Both the position numbers and the translations under genes were made by a program. A DNA stretch of 64,000 nucleotides from Pantoea rodasii (GTDB lineage: Bacteria; Pseudomonadota; Gammaproteobacteria; Enterobacterales; Enterobacteriaceae), in assembly GCF_002095465.1 (NCBI RefSeq), contig NZ_MLFP01000014.1:52981-116980 (forward strand), read 5' to 3'. The notes below the pieces were generated by a model. That model was not told the DNA's origin. It saw nothing but the letters and a program-made list of their open reading frames with translations, and searched no databases. Positions 50,717 to 63,778 of the stretch are shown here, piece by piece. Numbering within the stretch: position 1 is the stretch's first letter; the number at the start of each line of letters is the position of its first letter.

Positions 50717-51552
50717 ACGAACGTGTCACCTTTACCGCGCTGGGCCCGTATATCGGTGCGCAGGTCAGCGACCTCGATCTCAGCCGCCCGTTAAGCGACG
50801 CGCAGTTTGAGCAGCTTTATCATGGTCTGTTACGCCATCAGGTACTGTTCCTGCGCAATCAGGTGATCACGCCGGAACAGCATCGTGCGCTGGCCATCCG
50901 CTTTGGCGACCTGCATATTCATCCGGTGTATCCGCATGCCGAGGGCGTGGAAGAAATTATCGTGCTGGACACCCATCAGGATAATCCGCCCGATAACGAT
51001 AACTGGCACACCGATGTGACCTTTATCGAGACGCCGCCAGCGATTGCGATTTTAGCGTCGAAGCTGCTGCCGGAAAGTGGCGGCGATACGCTATGGTCAA
51101 CCGGCATTGCGGCCTATGAAGCGCTGTCGGAACCGTTTAAGCAGCTGCTGAGCGGTTTGCAGGCGGAGCATGATTTCAAGAAATCGTTCCAGGAGTATAA
51201 GTATCGCAAGACGGAAGAAGAGCATCAGCGCTGGCAGCAGGCGGTCGCCAAACATCCCCCGGTGCAGCATCCGGTGATTCGTACTCATCCGGTGAGCGGA
51301 CGTAAGGCACTGTTTGTCAATGAAGGCTTCACTACGCGGTTACTGGGATTGAGCGAGAAGGAGAGTGAGGCGCTGCTGAATTTCCTCTTCTGGCACACGG
51401 CGAAACCGGAGTTCCAGGTGCGCTGGCGCTGGCAGGAGAATGACGTGGCGATTTGGGATAACCGCGTGACGCAGCATTATGCTAATGCCGATTATTATCC
51501 GGCGCGGCGGGTGATGCATCGGGCGACAGTGTTAGGGGATGTTCCGTTTTAA
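50713..51552 (+). CDS. tauD: Taurine dioxygenase (Fe(II)/2-oxoglutarate)
   Basis: This 279-residue protein has the iron triad HTD (in NWHTDVTF, about 99-101) and the distal His in VTQHYANADY (about 255). The 2-oxoglutarate arginine is in ARRVMHRATV. It oxidises taurine to sulfite plus aminoacetaldehyde during sulfate starvation. Last gene of tauABCD, with starts and stops overlapping through tauB-tauC-tauD. Confidence 0.96.
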   Translation: MNERVTFTALGPYIGAQVSDLDLSRPLSDAQFEQLYHGLLRHQVLFLRNQVITPEQHRALAIRFGDLHIHPVYPHAEGVEEIIVLDTHQDNPPDNDNWHTDVTFIETPPAIAILASKLLPESGGDTLWSTGIAAYEALSEPFKQLLSGLQAEHDFKKSFQEYKYRKTEEEHQRWQQAVAKHPPVQHPVIRTHPVSGRKALFVNEGFTTRLLGLSEKESEALLNFLFWHTAKPEFQVRWRWQENDVAIWDNRVTQHYANADYYPARRVMHRATVLGDVPF

Positions 51553-51690
51553 CCTCGTAATGGCGGAACAAGGTGATATCCGGCAGGCACGTTTCATGGC
51601 TACCGTCTTGCACGTCAAGCGGTAGCTATACAATTTTAATCCCATGGCTTACCTGGTTTCAGCCCGCCGCAACACATACGTGAAGAAATC

Positions 51691-51751
51691 CGTAGCGGCG
51701 CGATTTATCGCGCGAGGTGTGAGACGGCGCGCAATGAATGGCGCCGCTACG
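51691..51751. repeat. REP-like palindromic element
   Basis: CGTAGCGGCGC (51691-51701) and its exact reverse complement (51741-51751) enclose a second dyad, GCGCGAT-TT-ATCGCGC (51698-51713). It lies between the convergent tauD and yheS. The pattern resembles REP/BIME elements found in many copies in enterobacteria; only this full copy was noticed here. Confidence 0.6.
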
Positions 51752-51763
51752 GGTGCGCGGTGC

Positions 51764-53667
51764 TTAACTCGCCAGCATCTGCTCCAGCTGCTCTTGCGCA
51801 TCCAGCCAGGCCATTTCAACATCTTCCAGTGCGGACTTGCTTTCGGCCTGACGTTGCAACGCAGAGGTCAGGTCCGCTTTACGGCTCTGATCGTAAATGG
51901 CACTGTCAGACAGTAGCGCTTCTGCTTCGCTGAGCTGGCTCTGCCACTTCGCCATCTGCTTTTCCAGCTTCTCAATCTCTTTACGCAGCGGTTGCGTTTG
52001 CGTGCGCAGTTCGGCATCGCGGCGCTTTGATCTTTGCGTGACTGGGCGCTGTTGGCATTGTCCAGCTTGGGCGCGGCATCCTGCTGGGCCTGCTGCTTTT
52101 GCAGGTCACTTAGCCACTGCTGATAATCGTCGAGATCGCCTTCGAATACATCGACCTTGCGGTCATGCACCAGATAGAGATCGTCGGTGGTTGAACGCAG
52201 TAAATGGCGGTCATGCGACACCACCACCAACGCGCCTTCGAAATCAATCAGCGCTTCAGTCAGTGCCTGACGCATATCGAGATCAAGGTGGTTAGTTGGT
52301 TCATCCAGCAGCAGCAGGTTAGGGCGCTGCCACACCACCAGTGCCAGCACCAGACGAGCTTTTTCACCCCCGGAGAAGCGCTCCGTGATCTCGCTGACTT
52401 TGTCGCCCTGGAAACCAAAGCCGCCCAGATAATCGCGCAGCTGCTGTTCCAGCGTTTGCGGGGCGATGCGGGCCAGATGCTGTAACGGCGATTCGTCGGC
52501 GCGCAGATATTCGAGCTGATGCTGCGCGAAGTAACCGAGCTTGATGCCTTTCGCCAAACCCACTTTGCCATCCAGCGCTTCAATTTCACCGGCCAGCAGT
52601 TTAATCAACGTGGATTTACCCGCGCCGTTACGGCCGAGCAAACCAATGCGTGAACCCGGCACCAGATTGAGTTTAATGGCATCAAGAATGATGCGCTCGC
52701 CATAACCCGCCGTCACTTTTTCCATTTTCAGCAACGGATTCGGCAGGCTTTCTGGCGCGCGGAAGCTGAAGCTGAACGGGTTATCGACGTGGGCCGGCGC
52801 AATCAATTCCATGCGCTCCAGCATCTTGATGCGGCTTTGTGCCTGTTTGGCTTTGGTGGCCTGGGCGCGGAAGCGATCAATATACTTTTGCAGGTGTTGT
52901 ACTTTTTCCTGCTGGCTCTGGAACAGCGCCTGCTGTTGCGCCAGTTTGGCCACGCGCTGGCGCTCGAAGGAGCTGTAATTGCCGGTGTACTCGAACATGG
53001 ATTGTTGTTCGATATGGATAATTTTATCCACCACCGGATCGAGGAAGTCTCGGTCGTGCGAAATGAGGATCAGCGTGCCTTCATAGCTTTTCAGCCAGCG
53101 CTCCAGCCAAATCACCGCATCGAGATCCAAGTGGTTGGTCGGTTCATCCAGCAGCAGCAGGTCAGAACGACACACCAGCGCCTGCGCGAGGTTGAGGCGC
53201 ATGCGCCAGCCACCGGAGAAATCGCTCACCGGGCGCATTAACTGTTCCTGGCTAAAGCCCAATCCGTGCAGCAGGCTGGAGGCGCGAGCGTGTATGCTCC
53301 ACGCCTGAATCGCATCCAGCTTGCCGTGCAGCAGTGCGATGGCGTTGCCGTCGTCTTTAGCATTGGCCTCTGCTAATTCGGATTCAAGCTGACGATATTC
53401 GCGGTCGCCGTCGATAACATATTCCAGCGCGGCTTTACTTAATGCTGGGGTTTCCTGATTGACCCACGCCAGGGCCCAACCGCTGGGAAAGGTAAAGTTG
53501 CCCGCATCACTGCTGATTTCGCCTTTCAGCAGAGACAGCAGCGTGGATTTGCCGCAGCCGTTTTTACCCACCAAACCGACTTTTTGGCCGGGATTAATGG
53601 TGGCGGATGCGTTATCCAGCAGCACATTGGTGCCGCGTCGTATTTGTAAAGCGGAAAAGACAATCAT
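51764..53667 (-). CDS. yheS: YheS, ABC-F family ATPase (single-base frameshift near 52027)
   Basis: About 634 residues once repaired (637 in E. coli). Two ABC domains carry Walker A GLVGKNGCGKST and GLLGRNGAGKST, signatures FSGGWRMRL and FSGGEKARL, and Walker B LLLLDEPTNHLDLD twice. The linker between them is charged. ABC-F proteins act on ribosomes. Frame 1 from the ATG at 53667 reaches NSAQSRKDQ, then shifts at three T (52026-52028) where four restore the KRRDAELR tail. Frame 2 ends at 51764. The homopolymer context points to a sequencing deletion. Confidence 0.93.
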
Positions 53668-53782
53668 AAGCGCCGTATCGTCAGAATATGTTAATTTATC
53701 GGCAACATAATTCAATAATGGTTAGTTGCGTCGAGCATGGTAGCGGAATTCCTCTGCTGTGACGACGCTTTGGAGGGGAACG

Positions 53783-54334
53783 ATGTCGCAGCCACCTAAA
53801 ATATTGCTGCTTTACGCCCATCCGGAATCACAGGATTCGATTGCTAATCGAGTCTTGCTGCAGTCGGCTATGGAACTGGACCACGTCACGGTGCATGACT
53901 TATACGCCCACTATCCGGATTTTTTTATTGATATTCATTACGAGCAGCAACTGCTGCGCGAACACCAAATCATCGTTTTCCAGCACCCGCTCTATACCTA
54001 TAGTTGCCCGGCGCTTCTCAAAGAGTGGCTGGATCGCGTGTTGTCTCGTGGGTTTGCCAGCGGTGTCGACGGCAATGCGCTGGAGGGGAAGTACTGGCGC
54101 AGCGTGGTGACCACGGGCGAGCCCGAAACGGCTTACCACCACAGTGGGCTGAATCGCTATCCGATGAGCGACATTATGCGTCCATTTGAACTGACGGCGC
54201 AGATGTGCCGCATGCACTGGATGACGCCGATGGTGATTCACTGGGCTCGCCGCCAAACGCCAGAAGTGATGCGTAATTATGCGCACGCTTACCGCGATTG
54301 GCTCTCTTCACCCTTGCCGCAGGGAGTGGTGTGA
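53783..54334 (+). CDS. kefG: KefG, ancillary protein of the KefB potassium efflux system
   Basis: This 183-residue flavodoxin-like quinone oxidoreductase family protein shows [13 protein letters not shown] (about 7-19) and [20 protein letters not shown]. It binds KefB and is needed for full activity. The start at 53783 has GGAGGGG upstream. Its stop overlaps the kefB start (TGATG), so the two are coupled. Confidence 0.95.
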   Translation: MSQPPKILLLYAHPESQDSIANRVLLQSAMELDHVTVHDLYAHYPDFFIDIHYEQQLLREHQIIVFQHPLYTYSCPALLKEWLDRVLSRGFASGVDGNALEGKYWRSVVTTGEPETAYHHSGLNRYPMSDIMRPFELTAQMCRMHWMTPMVIHWARRQTPEVMRNYAHAYRDWLSSPLPQGVV

Positions 54335-56134
54335 TGGAAGGACAAACGTTACTGACGGCCGGCGTCATTTATCTGGTGGCCGCTGTGATCGTGGTGCCGA
54401 TTGCCGCGCGCCTTGGCATTGGTGCGGTACTGGGGTATCTGCTGGCGGGTATCGCTATCGGCCCGTGGGGTTTAGGCTTTATTAGCGACGTCGATGAGAT
54501 TCTGCACTTCTCTGAACTCGGCGTGGTGTTCCTGATGTTCATCATCGGGCTGGAGTTGAATCCTGCCAAGCTCTGGGCGTTACGCCGTTCAATCTTTGGC
54601 GTGGGCGCTGCGCAGGTGCTGTTTTCGGCCGCCATTCTCGGTGGGCTGCTGTGGCTCACTGACTTTAGCTGGCAGGCTGCGGTGATTGGCGGTATCGGAC
54701 TGGCGATGTCATCCACCGCCATGGCGCTGCAGTTGATGCGAGATAAAGGTATGAACCGCAGCGAAGCCGGTCAGTTGGGTTTCTCGGTGCTGCTGTTCCA
54801 GGATTTGGCGGTGATCCCCGCATTGGCATTAGTGCCGCTGCTGGCCGGGGGGGACAGCGGCCATGTTGACTGGCTGAAGGTCGGCATGAAGGTGTTGGCC
54901 TTCGCCGGTATGCTGGTGGGCGGTCGTTACCTGCTGCGTCCGATCTTTCGCTTTATTGCTGCTTCGGGCGTGCGTGAAGTTTTCACCGCCGCTTCGTTGC
55001 TATTGGTGCTTGGATCGGCGCTGTTTATGGATGCGCTGGGACTGTCGATGGCGCTGGGGACCTTTATCGCCGGTATCCTGTTGGCAGAAAGTGAATATCG
55101 CCACGAGCTGGAAGTCGCCATTGAGCCGTTCAAAGGGTTACTGCTGGGACTGTTCTTTATTTCCGTCGGCATGGCACTGAACCTGGGCGTGCTTTATACC
55201 CATATCGCTGAAATCATCCTTGGCGTCGTCATTCTGGTGGCGGTGAAAACGCTGGTGCTTTACGTGCTGGGTCGGATTTATGGCCTGCGCAGCTCTGAGC
55301 GTCTGCAGTTTGCCAGCGTGTTGAGTCAGGGTGGTGAGTTCGCCTTCGTGCTGTTCTCGGCGGCGTCTTCCGCCAAACTGTTCAGTGGCGATCAGCTGCC
55401 GCTGCTGCTGGTGACGGTTACGCTGTCGATGATGACCACACCGCTGTTGATGCAGAGCGTCGATAGAATTCTTGCGCGTCGTTTCAATGAGCCGGATGAC
55501 AACAGTGAGAAGCCTTTTGTTGAGGACGATCAGCCCCAGGTGATTGTGGTCGCTTTGGCCGTTTTGGTCAGGTTGTGGGCCGTTTACTGATGGCTAACAA
55601 CAAGCGCATTACCGTGCTGGAGCGAGATATCTCTGCTGTCAGCCTGATGCGCAAGTATGGCTATAAGGTTTATTATGGTGATGCCACCGAGCTCGAACTG
55701 CTACGTGCTGCTGGCGCAGAGAATGCACAATCCATCGTGATCACCTGTAACGATCCGGAAGATTCAATGACCATCGTGCATCTTTGCCAGCAGCATTTCC
55801 CGCAGTTGGAAATTCTGGCGCGTGCGCGCGGTCGTGTTGAAGCACATGAACTGTTGCAGGCCGGCGTCACGCTGTTCTCACGCGAAACCTTCTCCAGTGC
55901 GCTGGAGCTGGGACGCAAAGCGTTAATCTCGCTGGGTATGCATCCGCATCAGGCACAGCGTGCGCAGCAGCATTTCCGTCGCCTCGATATGCGTATGCTG
56001 CGTGAACTGGTTCCGAGCCACGATGACAGCGCGCAGGTTTCACGCGTGCGTGAGGCGCGTCGTGAGCTGGAGGACATCTTCCAGCGCGAAATGCAGCATG
56101 AAAACGCCAGATTGACGGTTGGGATGACGAGTAG
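54334..56134 (+). CDS. kefB: KefB, glutathione-gated potassium/proton antiporter (two single-base frameshifts)
   Basis: CPA2-type antiporter: about 12 helices ([36 protein letters not shown]) fill 1-385, followed by a cytoplasmic RCK domain. It effluxes K+ to acidify the cell during electrophile stress. Frame 1 reaches QPQVIVV and shifts at GTCGCTTTGG (55549-55558), where one more G restores the nucleotide motif GFGRFGQ. Frame 2 continues with [16 protein letters not shown]. Near its end a second missing G (ATTGAC, 56111-56116) would restore the family ending LDGWDDE at 56134; without it the frame runs to 56162. Combined length is about 600, the family size. Confidence 0.9.
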
Positions 56135-56180
56135 GACTACACTTAACATATCCGTTGCTTAATAGCGGGCAGGAAAGAGT

Positions 56181-56374
56181 ATGCGTAAACGTTTTATTGC
56201 TGGTGCGGTATGTCCGCAATGTCAGGAAAAGACACGCTGGCGCTGTGGCGTGAAAACAATGTCGAGGTGGTGGAGTGCGTGCAGTGCGGCCATCAGATGC
56301 GTGAGGCGGACAAACAAGTTCGCGATAAGGTGCGCAGCAATGAGCAAGTGATCGGCATTTTTCATCCTGAGTAG
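56181..56374 (+). CDS. yheV: YheV, small zinc-ribbon-like protein (single-base frameshift near 56228)
   Basis: About 64 residues once repaired (66 in E. coli): MRKRFIAGAVCPQCQEK, then with one A added to the run of four at 56227-56230, DTLALWRENNVEVVECVQCG and HQMREADK...QVIGIFHPE. Two CxxC pairs suggest zinc binding. Its function is unknown. It lies between kefB and slyD. GGAAAGAG precedes the ATG. The homopolymer shift is probably an error. Confidence 0.8.
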
Positions 56375-56566
56375 CGGAATGGCGCAGCTTTTTTTAAGCT
56401 TAAACTTACAGCGGGATTGAATTCCGCTACAATCGGCGCCATTAACGCTGAGCAGTATGCAGCAACACATTTGTTGGCATTCTCAGTCTTGAACCTTTCT
56501 GGTTGGTTATTGCACGAAAATAGACCAATGAGACGGGATCTCAGTTCTCAACGGTTAGGAGATATC

Positions 56567-57121
56567 ATGAAAGTAGCAAAAGACCTGGTGGTGAGCCTGG
56601 CGTATCAGGTTCGTACCGAAGACGGTGTGTTGGTTGACGAGTCACCGGTGAGTGCACCGTTGGACTATCTGCACGGTCATGGTTCCCTGATTTCTGGTCT
56701 GGAAAAAGCGCTGGAAAATCATGATGTAGGCGATAAGTTTGATGTGCATATCCCAGCAAACGACGCTTACGGTCAGTACGATGACAATCTGGTTCAGCGT
56801 GTTCCTAAAGACGTGTTCATGGGCGTGGACGAACTGCAGGTTGGCATGCGCTTCCTGGCAGAGACCGATCAGGGTCCTGTGCCGGTGGAAATCACCGAAG
56901 TGGAAGACGAGCACGTTGTGGTTGATGGTAACCACATGCTGGCGGGTCAGAACCTGAACTTCAACGTGGAAGTGGTAGCGATCCGTGAAGCAACGGAAGA
57001 AGAAATCGCACACGGCCATGTGCATGGCGCAGATGGTCATCATCATGACCACGATCACGACCATGGTCACGATCACGGCCAGGGCGGTTGTGGTACTGGC
57101 GGTTGCGGCTGCAGCCACTAA
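56567..57121 (+). CDS. slyD: SlyD, FKBP-type prolyl isomerase and nickel chaperone
   Basis: This 184-residue protein has the FKBP domain split by the chaperone insert-in-flap (about 75-120): YQVRTEDGVLVDES, SPVSAPLDYLHG, LISGLEKAL. The C-terminal tail is rich in His, Asp, Gly and Cys (from GHVHGADGHHHDH onward) and binds nickel for hydrogenase assembly. GGAGAT precedes the ATG at 56567; the upstream open frame is untranslated leader. Convergent with slyX over a shared terminator. Confidence 0.97.
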   Translation: MKVAKDLVVSLAYQVRTEDGVLVDESPVSAPLDYLHGHGSLISGLEKALENHDVGDKFDVHIPANDAYGQYDDNLVQRVPKDVFMGVDELQVGMRFLAETDQGPVPVEITEVEDEHVVVDGNHMLAGQNLNFNVEVVAIREATEEEIAHGHVHGADGHHHDHDHDHGHDHGQGGCGTGGCGCSH

Positions 57122-57138
57122 GATCTGCTTTGATGTGC

Positions 57139-57164
57139 AAAAGGCCACCTTCGGGTGGCCTTTT
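57139..57164. terminator. Bidirectional terminator slyD/slyX
   Basis: AAAAGGCCACC-TTCG-GGTGGCCTTTT is a perfect 11-bp stem with the stable TTCG loop and T-runs on both strands. It ends the two convergent genes. Confidence 0.92.
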
Positions 57165-57168
57165 GATT

Positions 57169-57390
57169 TTAATAGTGCGGCGGTGGCGTCTCTTCTGACT
57201 GCGAGGCGATCGGTGAAGGTGCAGCTGCTTTGACCTTGTCCACCAACAAACGCACCTGTTCACGCATTCTGCTCATCTCCAGCTCGTGCTGGGTCACCGT
57301 TTGATTGAGCTGATCGATGGTGTGCTCCTGAAAAGCCAGCTTGCTCTCCAGCGCCTCAAGGCGTTGTTCCCACTCTTCCTGTTGCATCAT
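57169..57390 (-). CDS. slyX: SlyX family protein
   Basis: This 73-residue coiled-coil protein, with heptads through [20 protein letters not shown], has the family ending EETPPPHY, identical to E. coli. Its function is unknown. The start is one of two adjacent ATGs (57390 or 57387), with GGAGAAGAG upstream; the longer open frame is not conserved. Divergent from fkpA. Confidence 0.93.
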   Translation of the reverse strand: MMQQEEWEQRLEALESKLAFQEHTIDQLNQTVTQHELEMSRMREQVRLLVDKVKAAAPSPIASQSEETPPPHY

Positions 57391-57666
57391 CTCTTCTCCG
57401 GTTACGGTGCTGCGCCTGGCGCGTATCGGGCGTGATTCTACGGTCTTTGGCGCCAGAATCACCCGATTTTTAACCTTTATGAGGCTTGATGGTTGAAAAC
57501 GGCGCTAATGCCTTCATCTCTGGTGAAACTTCCTGATGCAAAAAAGGTCGGATGTTAAGCGGGTAATTACGTTGTGGGAGTGTTCGCCGCTGCCACGTAA
57601 AGTTATAGTGTGGGCCACTGTCCGCAATGATTCCCGAGGTTTAGATGCTTCGGTTTTGGAGAAAGG

Positions 57667-58497
57667 ATGAAATCACTGTTTAAAGTCACATTGTTAGCTA
57701 CCACCATGGCCATCGCGCTGAATGCACCGCTGGCAATGGCAGCAGAAACCACCGCCGCTCCGGCTGACGCTGCTCAGGCTGCGCCGCAGGCTCCGAAGAA
57801 TGCTGCTTTCAAAAACGAAGACCAGCAGTCAGCTTATGCGCTGGGTGCCTCTTTGGGTCGCTACATGGACAACTCTCTGAAGGAACAAGAGAAACTGGGC
57901 ATCAAACTGGATAAAGATCAGCTGATTGCTGGTGTTCAGGATGCATTCGGTGGCAAGAGCAAGCTGTCTGATCAAGAGATTGAGCAGACGCTGCAAGCCT
58001 TCGAAGGCCGCGTGAAAGGCGCTGCACAGGCGAAGATGGAAAAAGACGCGAAAGAGAACTCTGACAAGGGTACTGCTTACGCCGACAAATTCGCCAAAGA
58101 AAAAGGCGTGAAGAAAACTGAATCTGGCTTGTTGTATCAGGTTGAGAAAGAAGGCACCGGTGATGCACCGAAAGACAGCGATACCGTAGTCGTGAACTAC
58201 AAAGGTACGCTGATCGACGGTACTGAGTTCGACAACTCTTACACCCGTGGCGAGCCACTGTCGTTCCGTCTCGACGGCGTGATCCCTGGCTGGACCGAAG
58301 GTCTGAAGCACGTGAAGAAAGGCGGCAAGATCAAGCTAGTGATCCCACCGAACCTGGCTTACGGCAAAAATGGCGTGCCGGGCATCCCAGCTAACTCTAC
58401 GCTGGTGTTTGACGTTGAGCTGCTGGATATCAAACCAGCACCTAAAGCCGACGAGAAAGCACAGGCTCCGGCCGCTGCTGATAAGAAAGCGCAGTAA
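57667..58497 (+). CDS. fkpA: FkpA, periplasmic FKBP-type prolyl isomerase and chaperone
   Basis: This 276-residue protein has a signal peptide (KSLFKVTLLATTMAIALNAP onward, cleavage near MAMAAE). A helical dimerisation domain (about 45-140) precedes the FKBP domain (DTVVVNYKGTLIDGTEFDNS, VIPGWTEGLKHVKKGGKIKL). It is slightly longer than E. coli FkpA because of an Ala/Pro-rich stretch after the signal and at the C-terminus. It folds periplasmic and outer membrane proteins. A terminator follows. Confidence 0.97.
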   Translation: MKSLFKVTLLATTMAIALNAPLAMAAETTAAPADAAQAAPQAPKNAAFKNEDQQSAYALGASLGRYMDNSLKEQEKLGIKLDKDQLIAGVQDAFGGKSKLSDQEIEQTLQAFEGRVKGAAQAKMEKDAKENSDKGTAYADKFAKEKGVKKTESGLLYQVEKEGTGDAPKDSDTVVVNYKGTLIDGTEFDNSYTRGEPLSFRLDGVIPGWTEGLKHVKKGGKIKLVIPPNLAYGKNGVPGIPANSTLVFDVELLDIKPAPKADEKAQAPAAADKKAQ

Positions 58498-58512
58498 TCT
58501 GCATTTTCTTCT

Positions 58513-58536
58513 AACGCCGCCTGCGGGCGGCGTTTT
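58513..58536 (+). terminator. Intrinsic terminator after fkpA
   Basis: AACGCCGCC (58513-58521) pairs with GGCGGCGTT (58526-58534), loop TGCG, ending in TTTT. Confidence 0.88.
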
Positions 58537-58660
58537 CATTTCTATCCCCTGACAAAGCTCTGGCTAAACACCCCGACATTTGCCAGACTAGCGCCTGCAC
58601 AACAATCACAATTTGAGTCTGCCCCAAAGCTGTCGAGACAGGCTCCAGCCATTTAGGGTA

Positions 58661-59392
58661 ATGTCTTCGATGTCTAATCCATTCAATCCTGGTGAACTGA
58701 CTGACTTCGATTTACTGGAGCAACGTCCGTTCGAACAAGCCGACTACGATATTCTCAAATCTTACGAAGCCGTCGTCGATGGCCTCGCGATGCTGATCGG
58801 CTCGCACTGCGAAATCGTGCTGCATTCACTGGAAGATTTGAAATGCTCTGCTGTGCGCATCGCCAACGGTGAACATACCGGCCGTAAAGTAGGCTCGCCG
58901 ATTACTGATTTGGCACTACGCATGCTGCATGACATGCATGGCGCAGACAGCAATGTGTCTCGCGCGTACTTCACGCGTGCCAAAAGCGGCGTGCTGATGA
59001 AATCGGTGACCATTGCTATTCGTAATCGCCAGCAGCGAGTGATTGGCTTGCTGTGTATCAACATGAACCTTGATGTCCCGTTCTCGCAGATCATGTCGAC
59101 CTTTATGCCGCCAGAAATGCAGCAGGTGGATTCAAACGTTAACTTTGCCAGCTCGGTTGAAGACCTGGTGATGCAAACGCTGGAATTTGCCATTGAAGAA
59201 GTCAGCGCCGACCGCAACGTGTCGAATAATGCGAAGAACCGCCAGATCGTGCTCAATATGTATGAGAAGGGCATCTTCGATATCAAGGACGCGATTAACC
59301 AAGTTGCCGACCGTCTGAATATTTCCAAGCACACGGTTTACCTGTATATCCGCCAGTTTAAGAGCGGTGACTTCCAGGGGCAGGATCGCTAA
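58661..59392 (+). CDS. yheO: YheO, PAS-like transcription regulator family protein
   Basis: This 243-residue protein matches YheO. The N-terminal PAS-like domain ([20 protein letters not shown], about 28-47) is followed by a C-terminal helix-turn-helix ([20 protein letters not shown], about 212-231). It is thought to bind DNA; its targets are unknown. The start at 58661 or 58670 cannot be settled: AGGG at 58655 is close to the first and far from the second. Its stop overlaps the tusD start. Confidence 0.92.
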   Translation: MSSMSNPFNPGELTDFDLLEQRPFEQADYDILKSYEAVVDGLAMLIGSHCEIVLHSLEDLKCSAVRIANGEHTGRKVGSPITDLALRMLHDMHGADSNVSRAYFTRAKSGVLMKSVTIAIRNRQQRVIGLLCINMNLDVPFSQIMSTFMPPEMQQVDSNVNFASSVEDLVMQTLEFAIEEVSADRNVSNNAKNRQIVLNMYEKGIFDIKDAINQVADRLNISKHTVYLYIRQFKSGDFQGQDR

Positions 59393-59777
59393 TGCGCTAT
59401 ACCTTGCTGGTCACCGGACCGGCATACGGCACGCAGCATGCCAGTAGTGCATTGCTGTTTGCCCGCGCGCTGATTAAAGAGGGGCACCAGTTAGATAGCG
59501 TCTTCTTTTATAGGGAAGGCGTGATGAATGCTAACCAGCTCAGTGCCCCGGCCAGCGATGAAGTCGATGTAGTACGCGAATGGCAGGCATTACACGATCA
59601 AAATGGCGTGGCGCTCAATATTTGCGTCGCGGCGGCATTGCGACGTGGCGTGACGGATGCGCAGGAAGCCACGCGTTTGCAACTGGCGGGAAGCAATCTG
59701 CAACCCGGATTTGCGTTGAGCGGCTTAGGCGCCTGGCGGAAGCCGCGCTCAGCTGTGATCGTCTGGTGCAGTTCTGA
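59392..59777 (+). CDS. tusD: TusD, sulfur relay protein (single-base frameshift near 59732)
   Basis: The first 113 codons give TusD ([20 protein letters not shown], with the acceptor Cys in [13 protein letters not shown]). The frame then shifts at GGCGCCTGGCGG (59729-59740), where a third C restores [14 protein letters not shown] and a stop at 59775-59777. Without it the frame runs on to 59874. The repaired length is 128, as in E. coli. TusBCD passes sulfur from TusA to TusE for 2-thiouridine at tRNA position 34. The repaired stop overlaps the tusC start, which supports the correction. Confidence 0.9.
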
Positions 59778-60136
59778 TGAATCGCGTGGCATTTTTGTTT
59801 ACTCAGGCACCACACGGCAGCAGCGCGGGCAGGGAAGGGCTGGATGCGGTGTTGGCCACCGGCGCCCTCAGTGAAGATATTGGGCTGTTCTTCATTGGTG
59901 ATGGCGTACTGCAACTCAATGGCGGTCAACAGCCAGAGCAGATTCTGGCTCGCAACTACATCGCGACCTTCGGCGTGCTTGAGCTTTACGATATCGACCA
60001 ATGCTTTGTTTGTCAGGCGTCGCTGTTAGCGCGTGGGCAAAGCCTGACAACCCATCGCGTGCTGAACGCGGAAGTGTTAGATGCCGAAACGCTGCGCGAA
60101 AAGCTCGCTACCTATCATCGAATCATTCGTTTTTGA
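59777..60136 (+). CDS. tusC: TusC, sulfur relay subunit
   Basis: The 119 residues equal E. coli Tus[21 protein letters not shown] and [14 protein letters not shown] are family blocks. It forms the TusBCD hexamer used in tRNA thiolation. It overlaps the repaired tusD stop by one base (TGATG) and is followed by tusB nine bases on. Confidence 0.95.
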   Translation: MNRVAFLFTQAPHGSSAGREGLDAVLATGALSEDIGLFFIGDGVLQLNGGQQPEQILARNYIATFGVLELYDIDQCFVCQASLLARGQSLTTHRVLNAEVLDAETLREKLATYHRIIRF

Positions 60137-60145
60137 GAATCGCCT

Positions 60146-60433
60146 ATGCTTTACACGCTGCTGCAGTCTCCCTGGCAATGCGACATCGAAAGTCTGTTAC
60201 GACTGATGCAGAAGGGGGATGATCTGCTGCTGCTGCAAGATGGCGTAACCGCCGCGCTTGAGGGCAGTCAGATGTTTATCACGCTAAGTGCTTCACCTGC
60301 CACGCTTTGGGTATTGCAGGAAGACGTTATCGCCCGAGGATTGGTTGAGCAAATTTCGACCAAAGTAGCACGTTTGGACTATACTGGTTTCGTTGCGATG
60401 ACGGCGAAGCACCAACAACAAGTGGCCTGGTAG
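60146..60433 (+). CDS. tusB: TusB, sulfur relay subunit
   Basis: The 95 residues equal E. coli TusB (MLYTLLQSPWQCDIESLLRL, GDDLLLLQDGVTAAL). Third member of the TusBCD complex. It ends just before the str operon promoter. Confidence 0.95.
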   Translation: MLYTLLQSPWQCDIESLLRLMQKGDDLLLLQDGVTAALEGSQMFITLSASPATLWVLQEDVIARGLVEQISTKVARLDYTGFVAMTAKHQQQVAW

Positions 60434-60454
60434 CAACGAAAACCTGGTTATTTC

Positions 60455-61501
<1,047 letters not shown>

Positions 61502-61522
61502 CAGCTACGTAGTCGTTATAAA

Positions 61523-61562
61523 CCCAGCGGGCGTCCCAGTGACTTACCTGCTGGGCTTTTTT
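61523..61562 (+). terminator. Terminator-like hairpin between rpsG and fusA
   Basis: CCCAGCGGG (61523-61531) pairs with CCTGCTGGG (61547-61555, one G-T pair), followed by C and six T (61557-61562). It has all the parts of an intrinsic terminator although it lies inside an essential operon. Read-through or attenuation would be needed for fusA and tuf. Confidence 0.7.
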
Positions 61563-61564
61563 AA

Positions 61565-63709
<2,145 letters not shown>

Positions 63710-63735
63710 GCTACGGTTTAAAAATTGTGAACTGA

Positions 63736-63758
63736 TGCCTTCATGACTCATGAAGGCA
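63736..63758 (+). repeat. 10-bp hairpin between fusA and tuf
   Basis: TGCCTTCATG-ACT-CATGAAGGCA is a perfect 10-bp stem with a three-base loop in the 69-base gap. There is no T-run, so it is more likely an RNA processing or stability element than a terminator. Confidence 0.65.
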
Positions 63759-63778
63759 CAACGTAAGGAATTATCGCC

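Noticed and set aside
51764..59777. Programmed ribosomal frameshifting in yheS, kefB, yheV or tusD
   Set aside because: No slippery heptamer with a downstream structure was seen. The same one-base loss recurs in unrelated genes, and these families are not known to use recoding.
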